NCBI RefSeq assembly: GCF_016808095.1
Contig: NC_068973.1
Location: forward strand, 12,582,501 to 12,646,500
Direction of reading: 5' to 3'
Source: Vigna angularis
Lineage: Eukaryota > Streptophyta > Magnoliopsida > Fabales > Fabaceae
Length of the DNA: 64,000 bases
The first letter of the stretch is position 1, and the number at the start of each line of letters is the position of its first letter. A model generated the notes under the pieces. The model was not told the origin of the DNA. It worked only from the letters and a program-made list of their open reading frames with translations, and made no database searches. This document shows, piece by piece, positions 23,613-33,277 of the stretch. A program made the translations under genes and the position numbers.

Positions 23613-25788
23613 ATGTCTATCTCAGAGAAATTTGTGCAACCAGCCAAACCTAGGTTTGATGGCCATTATGATTTCTGGGCCATGACAATGGAAAACTTCC
23701 TATGAAGCAAGGAACTGTGGGAGCTCGTAGAAGATGGTGTACCTGTGTTTGAAGCCACACCCACTGAAGCCCAACGAAAAAGTGTGACTGAGGCAACTCT
23801 GAAAGACCTAAAGGTGAAGAACTACCTGTTCCAGGCCATTGACCGAGAGATTCTGGAAACTATCTTGGACAAAAACTCATCGAGGGAAATATGGCAGTCC
23901 ATGCAACAGAAGTATCAGGGATCGACGAGAGTAAAACGCGCTCAACGTCAAGCGTTGAGGCGCGAGTTCGAGTTATTGGGCATGAAAGATGGTGAGACGG
24001 TAGATAGCTACCTGGGACGCACACTCAGTATCGTCAACAAGATGAAATCCAACGGTGAGAAGATAGACTCCAGCACAGTGGTTAGTAAAGTATTGCGTTC
24101 ACTAACCTCCAAATTTAACTACGTGGTGTGTTCGATCGAGGAGTCTAACGATTTGAGCACTTTGAGTATTGATGAACTTCATGGAAGTTTACTCGTCTAT
24201 GAGCAAAGAATGAAAAATCTTCAACCAGAAGAGCAAGTGTTAAAAGTCACTCATGATGTCAAATTTGGAGCTGGCCGAGGACAAGGCAGAAGTGGGTGCG
24301 GTCGTGGGAGAGGTCGCGGGAGACAATCGTTAAACAGAGCTCTCATTGAATGCTTTCAGTGTCATAGGCTAGGTCATTTTCAATACGAGTGTCCTGAGAT
24401 GGCAAAGAAAGCTCACTATGCAACATGTGAAGAAGAAACAGAAGAAGCTGAAGAAGAACTCCTACTAGTAGCGTATGAGGAGGTAACCCAATCTGCTCAC
24501 ATGGAAGACTGGTTTCTAGATTCAGGCTGTAGCAACCATATGACTGGAAATAAGCTCTGGTTCACAGAAGTAAAGGAAGAGAAATTCAGCAGAACAATCA
24601 AACTTGGAAACAACACTACAATGGTTGTCACTGCAAAAGGAAGCATCCGTGTTCAAATTGATGGCATCTTTCACACTATTTCAGATGTTTATTATGTTCC
24701 TGAGCTTAAGACTAATCTCTTAAGTCTAGGGCAACTCCAGGAGAAAGGGCTAGCTATCCTAATTCAAAATGATACATGTAAAATTTTTCATCCCGAGCGA
24801 GGCCTGATCCTTCACACCAATATGAAGGGTAATAGAATGTTCCATCTCTTAGCTTCAATGCCTCCTCAACACTCCAGATGTCTCCAAGCTGAGGACGAAT
24901 CAGAAAAAGAAATGCATCTGTGGCATAAACGCTTTGGGCATCTTCATTTTCATGCATTAAGCACTCTTGCAAAGAAGAAAATGGTGATTGGGTTACCACC
25001 AATCAAACATCCTCGAACAATTTGCACTGCCTGTCTTATTGGTAAACAACACAGAGATCCTATACCAAAGCAAAGTTCATGGAGAGCTTCGACAAAGCTT
25101 CAGTTGATTCACGCTGACATCTGCAGCCCTATTTCACCAGCCTCACACAGCAATAAACGGTACATTCTAAGTTTTATTGATGATTACTCACGCAAAGCTT
25201 GGATTTATTTTTTACATGAAAAGTCTGAGACCTTCGCTACTTTCAAAAGCTTCAAAGCTTGTGTTGAGAAGGAAGCAGGAGTTTACATCACCTGTCTCAA
25301 AACAAACCGAGGCGGTGAATTCACGTCCAAGGAATTTGCAGAATTTTGTACTCAACAAGGCATTACAAGGCAATTGATGGCAGCCTACACTCCTCAACAG
25401 AACGGAGTTGCAGAACGAAAAAATCGCACTATCATGAATGTTGTTCGTACTATTTTACATGACAAACAAGTGCCCAAACGCTTCTAGCCTGACGCAGTGC
25501 GATGGTGTATACATGTTCAGAACAGAAGTCCCACTTCCGCCATTAATCAACACACTCCGGAAGAGATGTGGAGCGGTGTCAAACCTCAAGTTGATTATTT
25601 TCGAACGTTTGGGTGCATCGCTCACGTTCATGTTCCAGATCAAAAACGCAGCAAACTTGATAACAAAAGCCAACCGTGCATTCTATTCTATTGGGAGTAA
25701 GTGACGAATCTAAAGCCTACAAATTGTTTGATCCTGTTACAAAAAAGGTAATTGTGAGTAGGGATGTGGTGTTCGAAGAGGACAAAAG
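23613..25788 (+). pseudogene. Outer copia gag-protease-integrase (5' half of the polyprotein), broken
   Basis: The start ATG at 23613 gives MSISEKFVQPAKPRFDG. An in-frame TGA at codon 31 (23703) interrupts gag, and the frame then runs 23745-25487. Domains in order: UBN2-type Gag; zinc knuckle CFQCHRLGHFQYEC; protease WFLDSGCSNHMTG; pre-integrase HHCC (HLWHKRFGHLH to CTACLIGKQH); integrase core (DICSPIS, DDYSRKAW, LKTNRGGEF, QQNGVAERKNR). The second catalytic Asp of the DDE triad is Asn here (TNRGGEF where TDRGGEF is expected). TAG replaces the Trp of the RFWP motif at 25485-25487. A frameshift near 25685 precedes the last part (YKLFDPVTKKVIVS). The nested element then splits the reading frame after FEEDK. 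Confidence 0.92.
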
Positions 25789-26225
25789 TGTTGGGTAAAC
25801 GTTAAATGGATGGGGCCCACTTGTTGAATAAGGAAGCCAATGTTCCCCAGAGGATTTTGAGGAAAGTGTCTTTCCTTTGTCTGCCGAAAATCTGCACCAA
25901 TGCTTCTTGGAGTTTAGCTCTTTTATTGGTTATAAAAGGAGAGTAAGGTGTGGAAAGAAAAGCACACCACCGAGAAAGAAGTAGGCATCCTTGCACAAGA
26001 GAAGAAAGAGAGGAATATTGTGAGTGTGTGAAAGAGAGAAAGCTAGAGGAGTGTGGTGTGTGTGTAGCGTGAAATTCCATAGAAGAAAAGAGTGGGATTG
26101 TATGTTATTTATTGTGCTGAGTTATTGTGAGTTGTGATTATTGTGTGCACCACTGTGAGAGTTAAGAGTGATTGTTGTATTTCTGAAAGCTTTTATTTTC
26201 AATAAAAGTATATTTGATACCAACA
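25789..26225 (+). repeat. LTR 1 of the nested gag-only element
   Basis: 437 bp. Compared with the other three LTRs it lacks 12 bp (CTTTGTAAAGTT region, near 25848). It contains TATAAAAGG at about 25931 and AATAAA at 26201. Confidence 0.93.
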
Positions 26226-26284
26226 AATTGGTATCAGAGCTGTGAGAACTTGAGTGTCCGAGAAATAAAAAAAGAGAGTGAGAA

Positions 26285-28088
26285 ATGGCAAAACCTTGCA
26301 AACAGTGTGTCCCTTCCTCAATTGACAAAGAAAGTCAACTTTGATAATTGGAGTGTGCAGATGAGAGCTCTTCTTGGATCCCAAGACGTATGGGATGTAG
26401 TGGAGAGTGGGTACGAAGAACCCACAGATGACGAAGCACAGACGGTTGCCCAACTTGCAGCGTTGAAGAAAACGCGTGTGAAGGATAAATCAGCTCTATA
26501 CATATTGTACCGAGCTGTGTATGAATGTGGCTTTGAGAAGATAGTAAATGCAAAATCTTCAAAAGAAGCGTGGCAGATTCTGGAGAAAGTATACAAAGGT
26601 GACAACCGAGTCAAGCAAGTCAGGCTCCAAACTCTCAGAGGCGAGTTTGAAAGTTTGAAAATTGAGGAAAAAGAAAGAGTAACCGAGTATATATCTCGGG
26701 TGGAAGCAGTGGCAAATCAAATCTGTAGAAACAGAGAGGAGTTACCAGCCAGTCGGGTTGTGGAGAAAATTCTGAGATCGTTAACAGATGATTTTGAGAG
26801 CATTGTGTGTGCCATTGAAGAGTCAAAGGACTTGTCAAAACTCTCGGTTGAAGAGCTTGCAGGATCTTTGGAGCCGCACGAACAACGGAAAAGAAAGTTG
26901 TATCAGCCACTTGATCAGGCACTTCATGCAAAGTTTGATCTGAGGAGAGGAGCTCGGAACACTCAAGGCCGAGGTGATCCTGGAGGAAGAGGCCAAGGAC
27001 GAAGAGGTCAAGGCCAAAGTGATTATGAAGATGAGGAAGAGCAAACCGGTCGGCAGAATTGGCGTGGTCGAGGACAATGGAAAGGCCGAGGAGATCGGTC
27101 AAGTGTAGAGTGCTTTAGATGTGGTAAGCACGACCATTATGCATATGACTGTAGATCGGCTGAGTGCTATAATTGTGGTAAGCCCGGTCATATAGCAAAA
27201 TATTGTAGGGCTGAGAAAAAGGAGGAGATGAATCTCCATACAGAGGAAGCGGAGAAAGAAAGTGAAGAGTTAGGAATTTTGTTGATGGCAAGGAGCCCAG
27301 ACGCAGCGTTGCCGAGAAAGAGCCCGGACACTGCATTGAGGAGTTGGAGATCGAATGCTGAACTGCATCCAAGTTGCGTGAAGATGTGGAAACCGGATGC
27401 CGAGATGCGTCCGAGGTGTGAAGAGTTGTGGAGATCGGATGACGAGACACATCCAAATTATGCAAAGTCATGGAGATCAGACAGTCCAGAAAGGTGTTTG
27501 GTCAGTTTGTATAGCACGAAGGAGCTTGCAGAGAGTGTGGTGGATAGCTCAACAGAAAGCACAATGGAGAGTTTGTTGATGATTTTGCCAGATAGTGTAG
27601 AGGAGCGGGTGGAGAGTCCGGAAAGTCCATCAGAGAAAGTGGGAAACTCAGATTATGTTTCTGTAGAGAAATTTCAAGAGGTTCTTGTAGAGCTGGATCG
27701 AGAGCGTCGAGTCCGTGTTGCCGCGGAAAATACGATGTCCGAATTGCATGATTCATTAAAGCAATTAAAGATGATGGATCAGGATGCTACAGAGAAGCGT
27801 GATAAAATTGACCACTTGGGAGATGATATTTTTCGTGAGAAGAAAGAAATGACGAAGCAACTAGAAGAAAGTGCAACGGAAAGTGTCGCACTGCGATCGG
27901 AGGCTGAAAACTTCAGCAGTATGGCGAATAAAATAGATGAAAGTGTAGAGATGAACCCAATTCGTGAAAAATCAGTTATGGTCAAGAAGAAGAGAGTCAA
28001 GGTCAAGAAGAAGACTACCGAAGCAAAAGAGATGTTCGACAGGAAGAATCCAAGTAATAATGGAATGAGTAAATTTGGTATAGGATGA
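26285..28088 (+). pseudogene. Nested element Gag, internal copy 1 (nearly intact)
   Basis: The frame is open from 26214 to the TGA at 28086-28088. However, the conserved start ATG (26285) is followed by one extra A (ATGGCAAAACC against ATGGCAAACC in copies 2 and 3), putting that ATG out of frame. Apart from this, about 600 residues are uninterrupted. Domains: N-terminal UBN2-type Gag (NFDNWSVQMRALLGSQDVW, then KILRSLTDDFESIVCAIEE); an RG-rich linker (GRGDPGGRGQGRRGQG); two zinc knuckles (CFRCGKHDHYAYDC, CYNCGKPGHIAKYC); 14-residue repeats (WRSNAELHPSCVKM, WKPDAEMRPRCEEL, WRSDDETHPNYAKS); an acidic/Ser region; a probable coiled coil (FQEVLVELDRERR to AENFSSMANK); and a basic tail KKKRVKVKKK. 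In autonomous copia a protease would follow the knuckles; here it does not. Confidence 0.88.
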
Positions 28089-28126
28089 GAAAAACTCAAG
28101 ACCCATTTACGTTTACGGGGGAATTT

Positions 28127-28575
28127 TGTTGGGTAAACGTTAAATGGATGGGGCCCACTTGTTGAATAAGGAAGCCAATGTTCCCCACTTTGTAAAGTTG
28201 AGGATTTTGAGGAAAGCGTCTTTCCTTTGTCTGCCGAAAATCTGCACCAATGCTTCTTGGAGTTTAGCTCTTTTATTGGTTATAAAAGGAGAGTAAGGTG
28301 TGGAAAGAAAAGCACACCACCGAGAAAGAAGTAGGCATCCTTGCACAAGAGAAGAAAGAGAGGAATATTGTGAGTGTGTGAAAGAGAGAAAGCTAGAGGA
28401 GTGTGGTGTGTGTGTAGCGTGAAATTCCAGAGAAGAAAAGAGTGGGATTGTATGTTATTTATTGTGCTGAGTTATTGTGAGTTGTGATTATTGTGTGCAC
28501 CACTGTGAGAGTTAAGAGTGATTGTTGTATTTCTGAAAGCTTTTATTTTCAATAAAAGTATATTTGATACCAACG
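28127..28575 (+). repeat. LTR 2 of the nested gag-only element
   Basis: 449 bp, starting TGTTGGGTAAACG and ending CCAACG (final A to G). It is directly followed by the second primer binding site at about 28577-28590. Confidence 0.93.
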
Positions 28576-28635
28576 AATTGGTATCAGAGCTGTGAGAACT
28601 TGAGTGTCCGAGAAATAAAAAAAAGAGAGTGAGAA

Positions 28636-30438
28636 ATGGCAAACCTTGCAAACAGTGTGTCCCTTCCTCATATGACAAAGAAAGTCAACTTTGATAATTG
28701 GAGTGTGCAGATGAGAGCTCTTCTTGGATCCCAAGACGTATGGGATGTAGTGGAGAGTAGGTACGAAGAACCCACAGATGACGAAGCACAGACGGTTGCC
28801 CAACTTGCAGCGTTGAAGAAAACGCGTGTGAAGGATAAATCAGCTCTATACATATTGTACCGAGCTGTGGATGAATCTGGCTTTGAGAAGATAGTAAATG
28901 CAAAATCTTCAAAAGAAGCGTGGCAGATTCTAGAGAAAGTATACAAAGGTGACAACCGAGTCAAGCAAGTCAGGCTCCAAAATCTCAAAGACGAGTTTGA
29001 AAGTTTGAAAATGGAGGAAAAAGAAAGAGTAACCGAGTATATATCTCGGGTGGAAGCAGTGGCAAATCAAATCTGTAGAAACGGAGAGGAGTTACCAGCC
29101 AGTCGGGTTGTGGAGAAAATTCTGAGATCGTTAACAGATGATTTTGAGAGCATTGTGTGTGCCATTGAAGAGTCAAAGGACTTGTCAAAACTCTCGGTTG
29201 AAGAGCTTGCAGTATCTTTGGAGGCGCACGAACAATGGAAAAGAAAGTTGTATCAGCCACTTGATCAGGCACTTTAGGCAAAGTTTGATCTAAGGAGAGG
29301 AGCTCGGAACACTCAAGGCCGAGGTGATCCTGGAGGAAGAGGCCAAGGACGAAGAGGTCAAGGCCAAAGTGATTATGAAGATGAGGAAGAGCAAACCGGT
29401 CGGCAGAATTGGCGTGGCCGAGGACAATGGAAAGGCCGAGGAGATCGGTCAAGTGTAGAGTGCTTTAGATGTGGTAAGCACGGCCATTATGCATATGACT
29501 GTAGATCGGCTGAGTGCTATAATTGTGCTAAGCCCGGTCATATAGCAAAATATTGTAGGGCTGAGAAAAAGGAGGAGATGAATCTTCATACAGAGGAAGC
29601 GGAGAAAGAAAGTGAAGAGTTAGGAATTTTGTTGATGGCAAGGAGCCCAGACGCAGCGTTGCCGAGAAAGAGCCCGGACACTGCATTGAGGAGTTGGAGA
29701 TCGAATGCTGAACTACATCCAAGTTGCGTGAAGATGTGGAAACCGGATGCCGAGATGCGTCTGAGGTGTGAAGAGTTGTGGAGATCGGATGTCGAGACGC
29801 ATCCAAATTATGCAAAGTCATGGAGATCAGACAGTCCAGAAAGGTGTTTGGTCAGTTTGTATAGCTCGAAGGAGCTTGCAGAGAGTGTGGTGGATAGCTC
29901 AACAGAAAGCACAATGGAGAGTTTGCTGATGATTTTGCCAGATAGTGTAGAGGAGCAGGTGGAGAGTCCGGAAAGTCCATCAGAGAAAGTGGGAAACTCA
30001 GATTATGTTTCTGTAGAGAAATTTCAAGCGGTTCTTGCAGAGCTGGATCGAGAGCGTCGAGTCCGTGTTGCCGCGGAAAATACGATGTCCGAATTGCATG
30101 ATTCATTAAAGCAATTAAAGATGATGGATCAGGATGCTACAGAGAAGCGTGATAAAATTGACCACTTGGGAGATGATATTTTTCGTGAGAAGAAAGAAAT
30201 GACGAAGCAACTAGAAGAAAGTGCAACGGAAAGTATCGCATTACGATCGGAGGCTGAAAACTTCAGCAGTATGGCGAATAAAATAGATGAAAGTGTAGAG
30301 ATGAACCCAATTAGTGAAAAATCAGTTATGGTCAAGAAGAAGAGAGTCAAGGTCAAGAAGAAGACTACCGAAGCAAAAGAGATGTGCGACAGGAAGAATC
30401 CAAGTAATAATGGAATGAGTAAATTTGGTATAGGATGA
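28636..30438 (+). pseudogene. Nested element Gag, internal copy 2 (one nonsense codon)
   Basis: Start ATG at 28636 (MANLANSVSLPHMTKKV). The frame reads to a TAG at 29275-29277 after YQPLDQAL, then continues in the same frame to the TGA at 30436-30438, a total of 600 codons. Copy 1 has CAT-GCA at the TAG position. The stop falls before the RG-rich linker and zinc knuckles, so an unsuppressed product would be a 213-residue UBN2 domain only. The second knuckle reads CYNCAKPGHIAKYC (Gly to Ala). Confidence 0.88.
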
Positions 30439-30476
30439 GAAAAACTCAAGACCCATTTACGTTTACGGGGTTTTTT

Positions 30477-30925
30477 TGTTGGGTAAACGTTAAATGGATG
30501 GGGCCCACTTGTTGAATAAGGAAGCCAATGTTCTCCACTTTGTAAACTTGAGGATTTTGAGGAAAGTGTCTTTCCTTTGTCTGCCGAAAATCTGCACCAA
30601 TGCTTCTTGGAGTTTAGCTCTTTTATTGGTTATAAAAGGAGAGTAAGGTGTGGAAAGAAAAGCACACCACCGAGAAAGAAGTAGGCATCCTTGCACAAGA
30701 GAAGAAAGAGAGGAATATTGTGAGTGTGTGAAAGAGAGAAAGCTAGACGAGTGTGGTGTGTGTGTAGCGTGAAATTTCAGAGAAGAAAAGAGTGGGATTG
30801 TATGTTATTTATTGTGCTGAGTTATTGTGAGTTGTGATTATTGTGTGCACCACTGTGAGAGTTAAGAGTGATTGTTGTATTTCTGAAAGCTTTTATTTTC
30901 AATAAAAGTATATTTGATACCAACA
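30477..30925 (+). repeat. LTR 3 of the nested gag-only element
   Basis: 449 bp, ending CCAACA. Private changes include GTTCTCCAC, GTAAACTTGAGG and CTAGACGAG. It is preceded by the tract GGGGTTTTTTT. Confidence 0.93.
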
Positions 30926-30985
30926 AATTGGTATCAGAGCTGTGAGAACTTGAGTGTCCGAGAAATAAAAAAAAGAGAGTGAGAA

Positions 30986-32788
30986 ATGGCAAACCTTGCA
31001 AACAGTGTGTCCCTTCCTCATATGACAAAGAAAGTCAACTTTGATAATTGGAGTGTGCAGATGAGAGCTCTTCTTGGATCCCAAGACGTATGGGATGTAG
31101 TGGAGAGTAGGTACGAAGAACCCACAGATGACGAAGCATAGACGGTTGCCCAACTTGCAGCGTTGAAGAAAACGCATGTGAAGGATAAATCAGCTCTATA
31201 CATATTGTACCGAGCTGTGCATGAATCTGGTTTTGAGAAGATAGTAAATGCAAAATCTTCAAAAGAAGCGTGGCAGATTCTGGAGAAAGTATACAAAGGT
31301 GACAACCGAGTCAAGCAAGTCAGGCTCCAAACTCTCAGAGACGAGTTTGAAAGTTTGAAAATGGAGGAAAAAGAAAGAGTAACCGAGTATATATCTCGGA
31401 TGGAAGCAGTGGCAAATCAAATCTGTAGAAACGGAGAGGAGTTACCAGCCAGTCGGGTTGTGGAGAAAATTCTGAGATCGTTAACAGATGATTTTGAGAG
31501 CATTGTGTGTGCCATTGAAGAGTCAAAGGACTTGTCAAAACTCTCGATTGAAGAGCTTGCAGGATCTTTGGAGGCCCACGAACAATGGAACAGAAAGTTG
31601 TATCAGCCACTTGATCAGGCACTTTAGGCAAAGTTTGATCTAAGGAGAGGAGCTCGGAACACTCAAGGCCGAGGTGATCTTGGAGGAAGAGGCCAAGGAC
31701 GAAGAGGTCAAGGCCAAAGTGATTATGAAGATGAGGAAGAGCAAACCGGTCGGCAGAATTGGCGTGGCCGAGGACAATGGAAAGGCCGAGGAGATTGGTC
31801 AAGTGTAGAGTTCTTAAGATGTGGTAAGCACGGCCATTATGCATATGACTGTAGATCGGCTGAGTGCTATAATTGTGGTAAGCCCGGTCATATAGCAAAA
31901 TATTGTAGGGCTGAGAAAAAGGAGGAGATGAATCTTCATACAGAGGAAGCGGAGAAAGAAAGTGAAGAGTTAGGAATTTTGTTGATGGCAAGGAGCCCAG
32001 ACGCAGCGTTGCCGAGAAAGAGCCCGGACACTGCATTGAGGAGTTGGAGATCGAATGCTGAACTGCATCCAAGTTGCGTGAAGATGTGGAAACCGGATGC
32101 CGAGATGCGTCTGAGGTGTGAAGAGTTGTGGAGATCGGATGTCGAGACGCATCCAAATTATGCAAAGTCATGGAGATCAGACAGTCCAGAAAGGTGTTTG
32201 GTCAGTTTGTATAGCTCGAAGGAGCTTGCAGAGAGTGTGGTGGATAGCTCAACAGAAAGCACAATGGAGAGTTTGTTGATGATTTTGCCAGATAGTGTAG
32301 AGGAGCAGGTGGAGAGTCCGGAAAGTCCATCAGAGAAAGTGGGAAACTCAGATTATGTTTCTGTAGAGAAATTTCAAGAGGTTCTTGCAGAGCTGGATCG
32401 AGAGCGTCGAGTCCGTGTTGCCGCGGAAAATACGATGTCCGAATTGCATGATTCATTAAAGCAATTAAAGATGATGGATCAGGATGCTACAGAGAAGCAT
32501 GATAAAATTGACCACTTGGGAGATGATATTTTTCGTGAGAAGAAATAAATGACGAAGCAACTAGAAGAAAGTGCAACGGAAAGTGTCGCACTACGATCGG
32601 AGGCTGAAAACTTCAGCAGTATGGCGAATAAAATAGATGAAAGTGTAGAGATGAACCCAATTAGTGAAAAATCAGTTATGGTCAAGAAGAAGAGAGTCAA
32701 GGTCAAGAAGAAGACTACCGAAGCAAAAGAGATGTGCGACAGGAAGAATCCAAGTAATAATGGAATGAGTAAATTTGGTATAGGATGA
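30986..32788 (+). pseudogene. Nested element Gag, internal copy 3 (three nonsense codons)
   Basis: Start ATG at 30986. In-frame stops lie at 31139 (CAG to TAG, in EAQTVAQ), 31625 (the same TAG as in copy 2) and 32546 (GAA to TAA in EKKEMTK). The first zinc knuckle has lost its leading Cys (EFLRCGKHGHYAYDC where ECFRCGKH is expected). The frame ends with the same KFGIG and TGA at 32786-32788. It is the most decayed of the three copies. Confidence 0.88.
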
Positions 32789-32828
32789 GAAAAACTCAAG
32801 ACCCATTTACGTTTACGGGGGGTTTTTT

Positions 32829-33277
32829 TGTTGGGTAAACGTTAAATGGATGGGGCCCACTTGTTGAATAAGGAAGCCAATGTTCCCCACTTTGTAAAGT
32901 TGAGGATTTTGAGGAAAGTGTCTTTCCTTTGTCTGCCGAAAATCTGCACCAATGCTTCTTGGAGTTTAGCTCTTTTATTGGTTATAAAAGGAGAGTAAGG
33001 TGTGGAAAGAAAAGCACACCACCGAGAAAGAAGTAGGCATCCTTGCACAAGAGAAGAAAGAGAGGAATATTGTGAGTGTGTGAAAGAGAGAAAGCTAGAG
33101 GAGTGTGGTGTGTGTGTAGCGTGAAATTCCAGAGAAGAAAAGAGTGGGATTGTATGTTATTTATTGTGCTGAGTTATTGTGAGTTGTGATTATTGTGTGC
33201 ACCACTGTGAAAGTTAAGAGTGATTGTTGTATTTCTGAAAGCTTTTATTTTCAATAAAAGTATATTTGATACCAACA
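32829..33277 (+). repeat. LTR 4 (3'-most) of the nested gag-only element
   Basis: 449 bp, ending CCAACA and followed directly by the AAAAG duplication and resumed copia coding sequence. It is preceded by GGGGGGTTTTTTT. Confidence 0.93.

Larger units (their letters stand above)
25789..33277 (+). mobile_element. Nested gag-only LTR retroelement in a 4-LTR/3-internal tandem array, TSD AAAAG
   Basis: AAAAG lies at 25784-25788 and again at 33278-33282, bracketing one insertion into the copia pol gene. Inside are four LTRs (437, 449, 449, 449 bp) starting TGTTGGGTAAACG and ending GATACCAAC(A/G), separated by three internal regions of about 1.9 kb. Unit periods are 2338, 2350 and 2352 bp. Each internal region begins with a tRNA-Met primer binding site (TTGGTATCAGAGC) and ends with a short G-rich polypurine tract. 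Each encodes only a Gag-like protein; no protease, integrase or reverse transcriptase motif is present. A single unit matches the 'terminal-repeat retrotransposon with GAG' (TR-GAG) class of non-autonomous elements. Mobilisation would need copia enzymes in trans. LTR1 and LTR4 differ by 2 substitutions plus a 12-bp deletion, so the insertion is young. Confidence 0.93.

Noticed and set aside
31335..32171. 278-codon open frame on the minus strand through nested Gag copy 3 (similar frames opposite copies 1 and 2)
   Set aside because: It is the antisense shadow of the Gag frame. It shows no known domain, and its openness follows from Gag codon composition.
28127..33277. Reading the repeated LTR/gag blocks as three independent insertions
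   Set aside because: Inner LTRs are shared between neighbours and have no private 5-bp duplications; only AAAAG at the outer edges is found.
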